Shown here: positions 18,645 through 27,101 of the stretch, piece after piece | Layout: the number at the start of each line of letters is the position of its first letter | How positions within the stretch are numbered: the first letter of the stretch is position 1 | From: Marmoricola sp. Leaf446 | Lineage (GTDB): Bacteria; Actinomycetota; Actinomycetes; Propionibacteriales; Nocardioidaceae | Length of the DNA stretch: 64,000 nucleotides | NCBI RefSeq assembly: GCF_001424755.1 | Contig: NZ_LMRF01000006.1 | Span: forward strand, 95,606 to 159,605 | Direction of reading: 5' to 3' | Program-made: the position numbers and the translations under genes | The notes under the pieces: model-generated | Told to the model about the DNA's origin: nothing | Seen by the model: only the letters and a program-made list of their open reading frames with translations | The model's database searches: none

Positions 18645-20849
18645 ATGTCCACGTCCACCACCACGCGTCGCGCCGACGGGCCACCGCCCGAGCGCAGCCG
18701 CCGACCCTTGCCCAGGTCGATCGCGATCTGGACGGTCGTCGCCCTCGTCGGCGCCACCTGCTGGGCGGTCCTGGCGCTGAGCCGGGGCGAGGAGGTGTCG
18801 GCGCTCTGGATCCTGTTCGCGGCCCTGTCGTCGTACGCCATCGCCTACCGCTTCTACTCGCGCTTCATCGCCCGCCGGGTGCTGCGGCTCGACGACACCC
18901 GGGCCACGCCGGCCGAGCGGCTCGAGAACGGCACCGACTTCGAGGTGACCGACCGACGCGTGCTCTACGGCCACCACTTCGCGGCCATCGCCGGGGCCGG
19001 TCCGCTCGTCGGCCCGGTCCTCGCGGCGCAGATGGGCTACCTGCCCGGCACGGTCTGGATCATCGTCGGCGTCATCTTCGCCGGCTGCGTCCAGGACATG
19101 GTCACGATGTTCTTCTCGATGCGTCGCGACGCCAAGAGCCTGGGCCAGATGATCCGCGAGGAGATCGGCCTGGTCGGCGGCGTCGCCGCCCTGATCGCGG
19201 TGTTCGCGATCATGATCATCCTGCTGGCGGTGCTCGCCCTGGTCGTGGTCAACGCGATGGCCGAGTCGCCCTGGGCGGTCACCTCGATCGGCCTCACCAT
19301 CCCGATCGCGCTGTTCATGGGCTTCTACCTGCGCTTCATCCGCCCGGGCCGTGTCATGGAGGTCACCGCGGTCGGCGTGGTGCTGCTCCTGGCCGCGATC
19401 ATCCTGGGCGGCGTCGTCGACGGCTCCGCGCTGGGCGAGTCGCTGACGCTGTCCAAGGAGACGCTGACGTTCCTGCTCGTGGCGTACGGCTTCGTCGCCT
19501 CGATCCTGCCGGTCTGGATGCTGCTGACCCCGCGCGACTACCTCTCGACCTTCATGAAGGTCGGCGTCATCGTGCTGCTCGCCGTGGGCATGATCCTGGC
19601 CCGGCCGGTGCTGCAGACCGACGCGGTGACCTCGTTCGCGATCGAGGGCAACGGGCCGGTGTTCGCCGGCTCGCTGTTCCCGTTCCTGTTCATCACCATC
19701 GCCTGCGGTGCGCTGTCGGGCTTCCACGCGCTGATCTCCTCGGGCACCACGCCCAAGATGCTGGCCAAGGAGAGCCACGTCCGGATGGTCGGCTACGGCG
19801 GCATGCTGATGGAGTCGTTCGTGGCCATCTCGGCGCTGATCGCGGCCTGCGTCATCGACCAGGGCCTCTACTTCGCGATGAACTCCCCCGCCGGCGTCAC
19901 CGGCGGCACCGTCGAGGGCGCGGCCGAGTTCGTCGGCACCCTCGGCTACTCGATCACCCCCGACCAGCTCGCCGCCTTCTCGGCGAGCGTCGAGGAGGAG
20001 CTGGTCTCGCGCACCGGTGGCGCCCCGACCCTGGCCTTCGGCATCTCGCAGATCTTCAGCGACGCCTTCGGCGGCGGTCTGGCGGCGTTCTGGTACCACT
20101 TCGCGATCATGTTCGAGGCGCTGTTCATCCTCACCGCCGTCGACGCCGGCACCCGCGTGGGCCGGTTCATGCTGCAGGACACCATCGGCAACGTGTGGCC
20201 CAAGTTCGGTGACACCTCGTGGCGTCCCGCGGCCTGGATCGCCTCGGCCATCACGGTCGGCGCCTGGGGCTACATGCTCTACGTCGGCGTCACCGACCCG
20301 CTCGGCGGCATCAACCAGCTGTTCCCGCTGTTCGGGATCGCCAACCAGCTGCTCGCGGCGATCGCGCTCATCCTGTGCGTGACGCTGTTCTGCAAGCACG
20401 GCTGGTGGAAGTTCGTCTGGGTGCCGGCCGTGCCGCTGGCCTGGGACCTCGTGGTCACCATGACCGCGAGCTACCAGAAGGTGTTCTCCGACAACCCCGC
20501 CATCGGCTACTTCGCCCAGGCCGACCGCTACCGCACCGCCCGCGAGGCCGGCGAGGTGCTGGCCCCGGCCACGGACGTCGCGCAGATGAACACCGTCGTC
20601 ACCAACTCCACGGTCAACGGCATCCTGCAGGCGAGCTTCGCCCTGCTGGTGCTGGTGATCCTGGCCAACGCGGTCGTCATCTGGGTCAAGGCCGCCCGGG
20701 CCGGCACGCTGCCGACCACCGAGGTGCCGCACACGCCCTCCGAGGTCGTCGCGCCCGCCGACTTCTTCGCCACGGCGGAGGAGAAGAAGGCCGTCGCCGA
20801 GTGGGAGGCCTCCCGCGGCGAGCCGGTGGGCGGAGGACACCGCCGGTGA
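18645..20849 (+). CDS. cstA: Carbon starvation CstA-family transporter
   Basis: A 734-residue polytopic membrane protein of the CstA family, transporters of pyruvate and/or peptides induced on carbon limitation. Seen: the hallmark region GHHFAAIAGAGPLVGPVLAA near residues 110-128, GYLPGTVWIIVGVIFAGCVQD, many hydrophobic helices, and a family-typical LFPLFGIANQLLAAIAL stretch. A basic cytoplasmic N-terminus of about 25 residues precedes the first helix. GGGAGG sits before the ATG, with a -10-like TACCCT about 40 nt upstream, so it has a leadered mRNA. Its stop overlaps the GTG of a YbdD-like gene, the usual partner of CstA. Confidence 0.93.
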   Translation: MSTSTTTRRADGPPPERSRRPLPRSIAIWTVVALVGATCWAVLALSRGEEVSALWILFAALSSYAIAYRFYSRFIARRVLRLDDTRATPAERLENGTDFEVTDRRVLYGHHFAAIAGAGPLVGPVLAAQMGYLPGTVWIIVGVIFAGCVQDMVTMFFSMRRDAKSLGQMIREEIGLVGGVAALIAVFAIMIILLAVLALVVVNAMAESPWAVTSIGLTIPIALFMGFYLRFIRPGRVMEVTAVGVVLLLAAIILGGVVDGSALGESLTLSKETLTFLLVAYGFVASILPVWMLLTPRDYLSTFMKVGVIVLLAVGMILARPVLQTDAVTSFAIEGNGPVFAGSLFPFLFITIACGALSGFHALISSGTTPKMLAKESHVRMVGYGGMLMESFVAISALIAACVIDQGLYFAMNSPAGVTGGTVEGAAEFVGTLGYSITPDQLAAFSASVEEELVSRTGGAPTLAFGISQIFSDAFGGGLAAFWYHFAIMFEALFILTAVDAGTRVGRFMLQDTIGNVWPKFGDTSWRPAAWIASAITVGAWGYMLYVGVTDPLGGINQLFPLFGIANQLLAAIALILCVTLFCKHGWWKFVWVPAVPLAWDLVVTMTASYQKVFSDNPAIGYFAQADRYRTAREAGEVLAPATDVAQMNTVVTNSTVNGILQASFALLVLVILANAVVIWVKAARAGTLPTTEVPHTPSEVVAPADFFATAEEKKAVAEWEASRGEPVGGGHRR

Positions 20850-21058
20850 CCACCCCCCTCGCACCGTCCGGTCAGGGTCCGCTCCGGCGGGCCCTGGCCG
20901 GGGTGCGGTGGTATGTCCGCGAGCTCAGCGGCGAGGCCAAGTGGGACCAGTACGTCGCCCGCTGCGCCCGCGAGGGCACCGAGCCGATGAGCCGTCGGGC
21001 CTTCGAGCGCCACCGCGACGACCACCGCGAGCACGGCACGCAGCAGCGCTGCTGCTGA
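20846..21058 (+). CDS. YbdD/YjiX (DUF466)-family small protein
   Basis: A 70-residue basic protein with WYVRELSGEAKWDQYV, the core of the YbdD/YjiX family, and a C-terminus rich in Arg/His ending RCC. YbdD-type proteins are encoded directly after CstA-type transporters and are needed for their pyruvate uptake activity in enterobacteria. The GTG start overlaps the cstA stop, so the stoichiometry is probably coupled. The final double cysteine is typical for actinobacterial members as far as I recall. Confidence 0.85.
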   Translation: MTTPLAPSGQGPLRRALAGVRWYVRELSGEAKWDQYVARCAREGTEPMSRRAFERHRDDHREHGTQQRCC

Positions 21059-21077
21059 GCCCAGCAGACTCCTCCCC

Positions 21078-21389
21078 ATGATCCGCAACGTCGTCGTCGG
21101 GGTGGTCCGTGAAGGTGTGTCCCCGGAGCAGCTGGAGGCGGCGCTCGACGCGCTGCGGTCCTTCGAGATGGACGGGGTGCGGGTCGGCATCGTCGCCGGC
21201 CAGGACCTCGGGCTGCGCCAGGGCAACGCGTCGTACTGCCTGACGGTGGACTTCCCCGACGCCGAGGCCTACCGCGCCTACGACCTCGACGAGGAGCACA
21301 ACCGGATCCGGCGCGAGCTGTTCGCGCCGATCTCCAGCTCGATCCAGCGGATCCAGTTCGAGCTGCCGGACGCGGGCCGTACGCCGTAA
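21078..21389 (+). CDS. Dabb-like alpha/beta-barrel protein
   Basis: A 103-residue ferredoxin-like alpha+beta protein resembling stress-responsive Dabb-domain proteins. Seen: the opening strand MIRNVVVGVVREG, helix EQLEAALDALRSF, and central YCLTVDFPDAEAYRAYDLDEEHNRIRR, where Dabb proteins place a HxxF/Y-like dimer contact. It follows the CstA pair by 19 nt on the same strand. The function of small Dabb proteins is mostly unknown, though some are polyketide cyclases or heat-stable stress proteins. Confidence 0.65.
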   Translation: MIRNVVVGVVREGVSPEQLEAALDALRSFEMDGVRVGIVAGQDLGLRQGNASYCLTVDFPDAEAYRAYDLDEEHNRIRRELFAPISSSIQRIQFELPDAGRTP

Positions 21390-21438
21390 GCCCTGCTCGA
21401 TGCGGTGTGGCGGGCTTCCGACCCGCATACTGGAGAGG

Positions 21439-21657
21439 ATGTCTCCCTCCCCCGCACGTCGCCGCCACCTGCCCAACAGCCCCTTCGCCGCCCCTGTGGA
21501 GCCGGTGATCGAGGTCTTCGAGCTCGACGACCGGGTCACCCACGACGCCTACGGGCTGGGTCGCATCGTCAGCGTCGAGGCCGAGGCCGTCACGGTGGAC
21601 TTCTCGGGGCGCCGGCTGCGGATCACCAGCCCGTACCCCAAGCTCACGGGTCTCTAG
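21439..21657 (+). CDS. Small SH3-like/CarD-like hypothetical protein
   Basis: A 72-residue protein whose second half, FELDDRVTHDAYGLGRIV followed by VTVDFSGRRLRI, has the small beta-barrel pattern seen in CarD N-terminal and UvrD/PcrA C-terminal Tudor-like domains (DxVxHxxxGxGxV). No other domain is present. The ATG is chosen because CATACT lies 7 nt upstream and GGAGAGG directly before it. An upstream start would add 13 residues. The role is unknown; contact with RNA polymerase or a nucleic-acid enzyme is only an inference from the fold. Confidence 0.6.
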   Translation: MSPSPARRRHLPNSPFAAPVEPVIEVFELDDRVTHDAYGLGRIVSVEAEAVTVDFSGRRLRITSPYPKLTGL

Positions 21658-21795
21658 GCGACCACGGGTCCGCCTCTGGGTTGACCACTGCCCCGGTTCG
21701 CCGGTGTTGTCCCGGCCCATCCTGTGGATGAAACCGCAGGTCAGCGCCGTTTTGGGCCTCCGCGGTTTGTCGGTGCTCGGTGCTTGGATGGATCC

Positions 21796-23076
21796 ATGAG
21801 CAGCTCCGGCGGAGAGACGACGACGGCCCACCCGGTCGCCGGTTTCGTCCACCGGCTGCGCTCGCGTCTCGACGACCTCGACCGGCCCACGGCCCGGCCG
21901 GTCTGGGCGATGACCCCGGCCGAGCAGCGCCACGTCCTGACCGAGCTCGCCGTCGCCCAGGCCCAGCTCGACTCGCTGCGGTTGGCCGTCCTGGCCGAGG
22001 CCGACCGGTCGGGGGTCACCGAGGACACGGGCGCCCGCTCGGCGGCCGACTGGGTCGCCGTCGAGACGCGTCAGACGCGCGTCGAGGCACGCTCCGAGCT
22101 GCGGCTCGCCCGCGCCCTGGAGGAGCACGGCCCGCTCCGCGACGCCCACGGCCACGGGTGGGTCAACACCGCGCAGGCACGCGTCATCGCCGCGGCCGTG
22201 GACCTGCTGCCCACCACCGGCGACCTGGCCGTCACCGTCGAGGACCGCATCGACGCCGAGGTGTGGCTGATCATGCAGGCCCAGGACCACGACGCGACGA
22301 CGCTGCGCGTGCTGGGGCGGCGGCTGTTCGAGGTCATCGCGCCCGACCGCGCCGACGAGATCGAGGGCCGGCTGCTCGAGGCCGAGGAGCAGGCCGCGGC
22401 CCGGCGTACGACACTGACGATGCGGGAGGACGACCAGGGCACCTGCCACGGCCGGTTCCGGATCCCCGCCCGCCACGGCCAGATGCTGGCCAAGATGATC
22501 CACACCCTCGCCTCACCGACGCGGCCCGACTCCCCCGCCGCCGACGTCGACGACGCCCCGCTCGCGGTCCGCCACGGCGTCGCGTTCACCGAGCTGATCG
22601 AGCGGGTCCCCGCGGACTCCCTGCCCACCGCGGGCGGGGTCGGCGCCACCGTCGTGGTGACGATGACGCTGGACCAGCTGGTGGGTCGTCTCGAGGACGC
22701 CGGCGTCGCCACCCTCGACACCGGCGGCCGCATCTCCGCCGCCGAGGCACGTCGGCTGGCGTGTGGCGCGGGTGTCATCCCAGCCGTCCTCGGCGGCACC
22801 TCGGTCCCGCTCGACCTCGGCCGCGAGCGTCGCTACGCCACCAAGCACCAGCGCATCGCCGCCCAGCTCCGCGACGGCCACTGCACCGCCCAGGGCTGCG
22901 ACGCCCCGCCCGCGCTCTGCCACCTCCACCACGACGTCCCGTGGTCCGAGAGCGGCGCCACCGACCAGCACAACCTGCGCCTGCTCTGCGGCCACCACCA
23001 CCGCCGCGTCCACGACCCCGCGTTCCGTCACGAACGGATGCCCGACGGGTCGGTCAGGTTCCACCGGCGGGAGTGA
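21796..23076 (+). CDS. DUF222/13E12-type HNH endonuclease-like protein
   Basis: A 426-residue protein of the DUF222 plus HNH class, the 13E12-repeat type that occurs in many copies in Nocardioides and mycobacteria. Seen: a helical N-terminal DUF222 half with the LTELAVAQAQLDSLRLAVLAEADR segment, and a C-terminal HNH nuclease motif HCTAQGCDAPPALCHLHH with metal cysteines, followed by NLRLLCGHHHRRVHD. The role is unproven; these proteins may be selfish or competence-related nucleases. The ATG at 21796 is preferred over a 5' extension with weaker codon use. It abuts the low-GC patch. Confidence 0.85.
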   Translation: MSSSGGETTTAHPVAGFVHRLRSRLDDLDRPTARPVWAMTPAEQRHVLTELAVAQAQLDSLRLAVLAEADRSGVTEDTGARSAADWVAVETRQTRVEARSELRLARALEEHGPLRDAHGHGWVNTAQARVIAAAVDLLPTTGDLAVTVEDRIDAEVWLIMQAQDHDATTLRVLGRRLFEVIAPDRADEIEGRLLEAEEQAAARRTTLTMREDDQGTCHGRFRIPARHGQMLAKMIHTLASPTRPDSPAADVDDAPLAVRHGVAFTELIERVPADSLPTAGGVGATVVVTMTLDQLVGRLEDAGVATLDTGGRISAAEARRLACGAGVIPAVLGGTSVPLDLGRERRYATKHQRIAAQLRDGHCTAQGCDAPPALCHLHHDVPWSESGATDQHNLRLLCGHHHRRVHDPAFRHERMPDGSVRFHRRE

Positions 23077-23298
23077 GGGGCCTTTCCGCTCGTTGTCGTG
23101 GTGCTCGAAGGTCCAGATGGCCATCCAGGTGTCGCCCGCCGCGATCGGCTAAAGACGGCCAGATCTTCCGACCATTCGAGTGACGTGCCCCCACGGGTCC
23201 CCCTACCCTCCTTGATCTCGACCAGCGCTCAGACCGGGCACATCGATGCAGTCGGCACCGCGTCTGAACGCTCCGTTCCGCAACCACAGGAGTCTCAC

Positions 23299-23553
23299 AT
23301 GACCTCTCCCGCAACACTGGATTTCTCCCGCGCTATGGAACTGCTCGAGGAGGCACGTTCGATTTGCAACCGTCTACACGGCCAGGGCACCAACGTGGAA
23401 AGCAACGACAGGTCAAAGGCCGCCAACAGGGCTGAGGTTTCCCGCCTCATCCTCTTTGCGGGGCACCTCGGCGATTGTGCACGACTGGAGATACAGAGCC
23501 AGTTTCATCTGTTCAAGGGACAGGAGAACGTTCCCAGGGTGACCCCCACCTGA
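23299..23553 (+). CDS. Hypothetical small helical protein, atypical codon use
   Basis: An 84-residue protein of unknown function, mostly alpha-helical by composition (FSRAMELLEEARSICNRLH then ANRAEVSRLILFAGHLG). CAGGAG lies 8-10 nt before the ATG. Codons such as TTT, GAT, GAA, ATA and ACA are far commoner than in neighbours, so this gene looks acquired. No domain is recognised. A longer 151-codon version starting further upstream is unlikely because its added N-terminus has no compositional support. Confidence 0.5.
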   Translation: MTSPATLDFSRAMELLEEARSICNRLHGQGTNVESNDRSKAANRAEVSRLILFAGHLGDCARLEIQSQFHLFKGQENVPRVTPT

Positions 23554-23639
23554 GTTCGAGGTGGGCCGGCCCCCTCATGGCGGCACACGCGCCGCGCTTC
23601 AAGGTGCAGGGCTGCTGATGTCGCTGAAAATGGGCGTTC

Positions 23640-23807
23640 ATGTTGTCGTGGCTGGGTCCGTTTGAGTGCCTGTTCCAAACCGGCGGCGTCTCGACGCCGG
23701 GCACAAACATCGACATGGGATTCGTTGAGGCCAAGCCCGTCCCGCGCACCACGCTGAATGGCCTCGCCGTCAGTCGCGATGAGAGTCTGCCGCCCGCGGC
23801 GGGCTGA
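23640..23807 (+). CDS. Weak 55-codon ORF, possible gene remnant
   Basis: The frame encodes a 55-residue peptide beginning MLSWLGPFECLFQTGG and ending SLPPAAG. There is no clear Shine-Dalgarno, no domain, and codon use does not match the chromosome. It may be a remnant of foreign DNA or chance. Confidence 0.15.
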   Translation: MLSWLGPFECLFQTGGVSTPGTNIDMGFVEAKPVPRTTLNGLAVSRDESLPPAAG

Positions 23808-23852
23808 TGCCTAGACCGCGGCATCGACGCGTAGCGACAGCTTCGCCCGAGG

Positions 23853-23893
23853 ATCGGGCTCAGTAGCGAGCGACTCAGCCCGATCATCGGGCT
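23853..23893. terminator. Overlapping hairpins past the oxidoreductase gene
   Basis: Near-perfect 12-bp arms (23853-23864 and 23873-23884, one mismatch) with an 8-nt loop overlap a second hairpin, AGCCCGAT/ATCGGGCT (23877-23893), with a 1-nt centre. Only one can form at a time. They lie about 50-90 nt past the stop of the minus-strand oxidoreductase and probably terminate the polyamine operon. Confidence 0.5.
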
Positions 23894-23941
23894 CTTGGCA
23901 GCGACATGCGACAGCACCGATTTGCCTTAGCGCGTCCGACC

Positions 23942-25366
23942 TCAGCTGTCGAAGCCCAACCCCAGCGCACCCGTCGCCCGCAGCCACAGGTTCTCCCGGC
24001 CGCCGTTGGCGTCGGCCGCGGCGAGGGAGCGGCGGGTGGCCTCGATGCCGGCCCAGCGGATCGGCTCGGGAGGGAAGGGGACGGGCTTGGTGCGGACCAT
24101 CTCCAGGCGGGTGCGGGGGGTGTCGAGGTCGCCGAGGAGGTCGAGGACGACGTCGCCGGCGAAGCGGGTGGCGCCGACGCCGAGGCCGGTGAAGCCGGCG
24201 GCGTACGCGACGCGGCCCTTCATGGCGGTGCCGTAGAACGCGGCGAAGCGGGTGCAGGTGTCGATGACGCCGCCCCAGCGGTGGCTGAAGCGCACTCCCC
24301 CGTCGACGGCGTCGCGGCCGGCGAGCTGGGGGAAGACGGTGAAGAACCGCTCCGCGAGGGTCTCGTACGTCGCCGCACGGTGCTCGTACGCCGACCGGAT
24401 GCCGCTGCCGTAGTGGTAGACCGCGTCGTAGCCGCCCCACAGGATCCGGCCGTCGCGGGTGGTGCGGGCGTAGATGAACTGGTTGCCCGCGTCGGAGTAG
24501 CCCTCGCGCCCGTGCCAGCCGATCGCGTCGCGCTGCGCGGCGGTGAGGGGCTCGGTCATCAGCACGTAGTCGTAGACCGGGACGGTCATCAGCCGCAGCC
24601 GCCGCAGCAGCGACGGGTAGGCGTTGGTCGCCAGCACCACGTGGCGCGCCGCGACCGGGCCTGCCTCTGTGGACAGGGCCACCCCGGAGCCGCTGGCGGA
24701 CAGACCAAGCACCCGCGTGCCCTCGCAGATGCGTACGCCGCGCGCCAGGCAGGCCGCGCGCAGCCCCCACGCCAGCCGGGCCGGCTCGAGCATGGCCGAC
24801 CCCGGGTCGTGGAAGGCCGCGAGGCCCGTGGCCGTGCCGATGCGCGACCGCAGCGCGTCCTGGTCGAGCCAGGCGACGTCGAGGCCCATCGACTGCATCG
24901 CCGCGTGCTCGCCCTCGGCCCACTCCACCTGGTGCGGCTCGTTGGCGATCGCGAGCGAGCCGGTGCGGACGAAGTCGCAGTCGATGTCGTACGCCGCCAC
25001 GGTGCGCTCGATGCCGTCGAGGTTCTCGTGGCCGAGCTCGAGCAGCTCCGACATCTCGTCGGGCCAGCGCGCCATCCCGTTGCCGAAGCCGTGGGTCAGG
25101 CTGGCCTCGCAGAAGCCGCCGTTGCGGCCGCTCGCCGCGTGGCCGCAGGTCTCGGCCTCCAGCACCAGCACCGAGCGGCCGGGGTCGCGCTCGACTGCCC
25201 GCAGCGCGGTCCACAGGCCGAGGTAGCCGCCGCCGACCACGACGAGGTCGGCCGCGGCCGGGCCGTCGAGGCCGGGCAGGGCGTCGGGGCGGGCGGGGTC
25301 GTCGAGCCAGTAGGCGCCCGGTCGGGCGTCGCGGAGCGCGTCCGCGATGACGGAGGGGTGGGTCAC
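23942..25366 (-). CDS. FAD-dependent amine oxidoreductase (PuuB/DAO family), copy 1
   Basis: A 474-residue D-amino-acid-oxidase-type flavoenzyme. Seen: FAD-binding VVVGGGYLGLWTALRA near residue 40, SGRNGGFCEA (the RNGG segment typical of gamma-glutamylputrescine oxidase and related amine oxidases), a middle substrate domain, and C-terminal AAGFTGLGVGATRFAG which closes the FAD site. It is coupled (GTGA) to the last polyamine permease gene. Likely role: oxidative deamination of an imported polyamine or its derivative. A paralogue of 468 residues lies beyond the transporter genes. No gamma-glutamylputrescine synthetase is in the window, so a non-glutamylated substrate is possible. Confidence 0.85.
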   Translation of the reverse strand: MTHPSVIADALRDARPGAYWLDDPARPDALPGLDGPAAADLVVVGGGYLGLWTALRAVERDPGRSVLVLEAETCGHAASGRNGGFCEASLTHGFGNGMARWPDEMSELLELGHENLDGIERTVAAYDIDCDFVRTGSLAIANEPHQVEWAEGEHAAMQSMGLDVAWLDQDALRSRIGTATGLAAFHDPGSAMLEPARLAWGLRAACLARGVRICEGTRVLGLSASGSGVALSTEAGPVAARHVVLATNAYPSLLRRLRLMTVPVYDYVLMTEPLTAAQRDAIGWHGREGYSDAGNQFIYARTTRDGRILWGGYDAVYHYGSGIRSAYEHRAATYETLAERFFTVFPQLAGRDAVDGGVRFSHRWGGVIDTCTRFAAFYGTAMKGRVAYAAGFTGLGVGATRFAGDVVLDLLGDLDTPRTRLEMVRTKPVPFPPEPIRWAGIEATRRSLAAADANGGRENLWLRATGALGLGFDS

Positions 25367-26187
25367 CCGGCGAGCACCCGCTCCTGCCGGCGGCGGCGTA
25401 CCTCCACCGCCACGACGATGACGACCGAGACCAGGAACATCACGGTGCCCACCACGTTGACCTGCATCGGTACGCCGCGCTGCGCCACGCCCCAGACGTA
25501 CATCGGGAACGTGGTCGTGTTGCCGGCGTTGAGGTTGGTGATGATGAAGTCGTCGAAGGACAGCGAGAACGACAGCAGGGCGGCGCCCAGGATGCCCGGG
25601 AACACCAGCGGCAGCGTCACCCGCCGGAAGGTCTGCACCTCGGTCGCGTAGAGGTCCATCGCGGCCTGCTCGAGGTTGTCGTCGAGCCCGGCCAGCCGTG
25701 CTCGCACGGTGACCACCACGAAGGACAGGCAGAACATGATGTGGGCGATCAGGATCGTCCAGAAGCCCAGCCGACCGCCGAAGCCCGCCGCGACGAACAG
25801 CGCCAGCAGCGAGGAGCCCATCACGATCTCGGGCGAGGCCATCGGCAGGAAGATGCCGAGGTTGGCAGCGCTGCGGCCGTGGAAGCGGTGGCGCACCAGG
25901 GCGAAGGCCATCAGCGTGCCGAGCAGCGTCGCCACGACCGTGGCGAGCAGCCCGATCTGGATGCTGCGGCTCAGCGCGCCGCACATGCCGTCGGCGGCGC
26001 ACGGGTTGGCCCAGTTCTTCAGCGTGAAGCCGTCGAAGCGGTAGATCAGCCGGCTGTCGGGGTCGTTGAAGCTCATCAGCACCACGACGAAGATCGGCAC
26101 GAACATGTAGAGCAGCACGAGCAGGCCGCCGGCGAGCACGAGGTGCGAGCCGACCCACCGGCCGAGTCGCTGGAGGGGTCCGTTCAC
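25363..26187 (-). CDS. potC: Polyamine ABC transporter permease (PotC-like)
   Basis: A 274-residue inner membrane permease with six predicted helices of the PotC/YdcV type. Seen: the EAA-like loop EQAAMDLYATEVQTFRRVTL, FLPMASPEIVMGSSLL and the C-terminal FDDFIITNLNAG segment common in polyamine permeases. The GTG start overlaps the stop of the PotB-like gene, and its own stop overlaps the oxidoreductase start. It pairs with PotB to form the channel of a spermidine/putrescine importer. Substrate preference among polyamines is not readable. Confidence 0.9.
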   Translation of the reverse strand: MNGPLQRLGRWVGSHLVLAGGLLVLLYMFVPIFVVVLMSFNDPDSRLIYRFDGFTLKNWANPCAADGMCGALSRSIQIGLLATVVATLLGTLMAFALVRHRFHGRSAANLGIFLPMASPEIVMGSSLLALFVAAGFGGRLGFWTILIAHIMFCLSFVVVTVRARLAGLDDNLEQAAMDLYATEVQTFRRVTLPLVFPGILGAALLSFSLSFDDFIITNLNAGNTTTFPMYVWGVAQRGVPMQVNVVGTVMFLVSVVIVVAVEVRRRRQERVLAG

Positions 26188-27101
26188 AGCAGCTCCTCCG
26201 TCCCCGCGCGGCGTACGTAGACCAGGACCAGCACCAGGATGAGCAGCATCAGCATCACCGAGAGCGCGCCCGCGACCGGGTAGTCGCCGGCGTCGGTGAA
26301 CAGGTTCTGGATGACGTTGCCGATCATCCGCTGGCCGGGGCTGCCGAGCAGCTGGGCGTTGATGTAGTCGCCGACCGCCGGGATGAAGGTCAGCAGCGTG
26401 CCCGACACCACGCCGGGCAGCGACAGCGGCCACGTCACCTTGAAGAAGCCGACGAACGGGCGGGCGTAGAGGTCGCCGGCCGCCTCGACCAGGCGGGGGT
26501 CGATCTTGTCGATGCTGGCGTAAAGCGGCAGCACCATGAACGGCAGGAAGTTGTAGACCAGGCCGGCGATCACCGCGACCGGGGTGGCCAGCAGCCGGCC
26601 GTCGGCGCCGAGCACGTGCAGGAACTGCAGGGTGTCCACCACGAAGCCGTCGTCGCGCAGCAGCAGCTTCCACGACAGCGTGCGGACCAGGAAGCTGGTG
26701 AAGAACGGCGCGATCACCAGGATCAGCATCAGGTTCTTCCAGCGGCCCGCCTTGAAGGCGATGGCGTAGGCCAGGACGTAGCCGAGCACGAGGCAGATCG
26801 CGGTCGCCACCGCGCCGTACCAGAGCGAGCGGACCAGCGGGCGCCAGTACTCCTGGATCGCGGTGACGTAGTTGCCGAACGCCCACGACATGTCGTAGCC
26901 CTCGAGCACCGAGCCGCCGGGGTCGTAGAGGCTGGTGGCGAGCAGCGAGTAGAACGGCACCACGAAGAACACCGCGAGCCACAGCGCGCCCGGCAGCAGC
27001 AGCCAGTAGCCGGTCAGGTTGCGACGGGGCCGCTTGGCGGGCGGGGCCGGCTCGGGAGTGGGGGCGGACGACCCGGCGGGCCGCGTCGCGGTCGCGGTCA
27101 C
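26184..27101 (-). CDS. potB: Polyamine ABC transporter permease (PotB-like)
   Basis: A 305-residue permease of the PotB/YdcU type, with an extra basic N-terminal tail (about 35 residues, Pro/Ala rich) ahead of the first helix. Seen: AVFFVVPFYSLLATSLYDPGG, FFTSFLVRTLSWKLLLRD and the EAA-like loop EAAGDLYARPFVGFFKVTWP. The GTG at 27101 is chosen because it overlaps the PotA stop as GTGA, the rule throughout this operon; an upstream start would add 26 codons read inside potA. It forms the membrane channel with the PotC-like protein. Confidence 0.9.
   Translation of the reverse strand: MTATATRPAGSSAPTPEPAPPAKRPRRNLTGYWLLLPGALWLAVFFVVPFYSLLATSLYDPGGSVLEGYDMSWAFGNYVTAIQEYWRPLVRSLWYGAVATAICLVLGYVLAYAIAFKAGRWKNLMLILVIAPFFTSFLVRTLSWKLLLRDDGFVVDTLQFLHVLGADGRLLATPVAVIAGLVYNFLPFMVLPLYASIDKIDPRLVEAAGDLYARPFVGFFKVTWPLSLPGVVSGTLLTFIPAVGDYINAQLLGSPGQRMIGNVIQNLFTDAGDYPVAGALSVMLMLLILVLVLVYVRRAGTEELL

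Larger units (their letters stand above)
23554..23941. other. Lower-GC intergenic stretch without a convincing gene
   Basis: The 388 bases between the small orphan gene and the oxidoreductase gene have visibly lower GC than the flanks. Apart from hairpins near the right end and a weak 55-codon ORF I see no gene, tRNA or transposase. It may be the remnant of an insertion next to the HNH gene. Confidence 0.5.

Noticed and set aside
21796-23076. HNH gene as a transposase or insertion sequence
   Set aside because: No terminal inverted repeats or target-site duplications were found around it, and the DUF222/HNH class is a dispersed chromosomal family.
23513-23917. 134-codon ORF on the minus strand in the low-GC patch
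   Set aside because: It overlaps the small orphan gene end, has no Shine-Dalgarno, no domain, and Pro/Arg/Ser-rich composition typical of chance ORFs.
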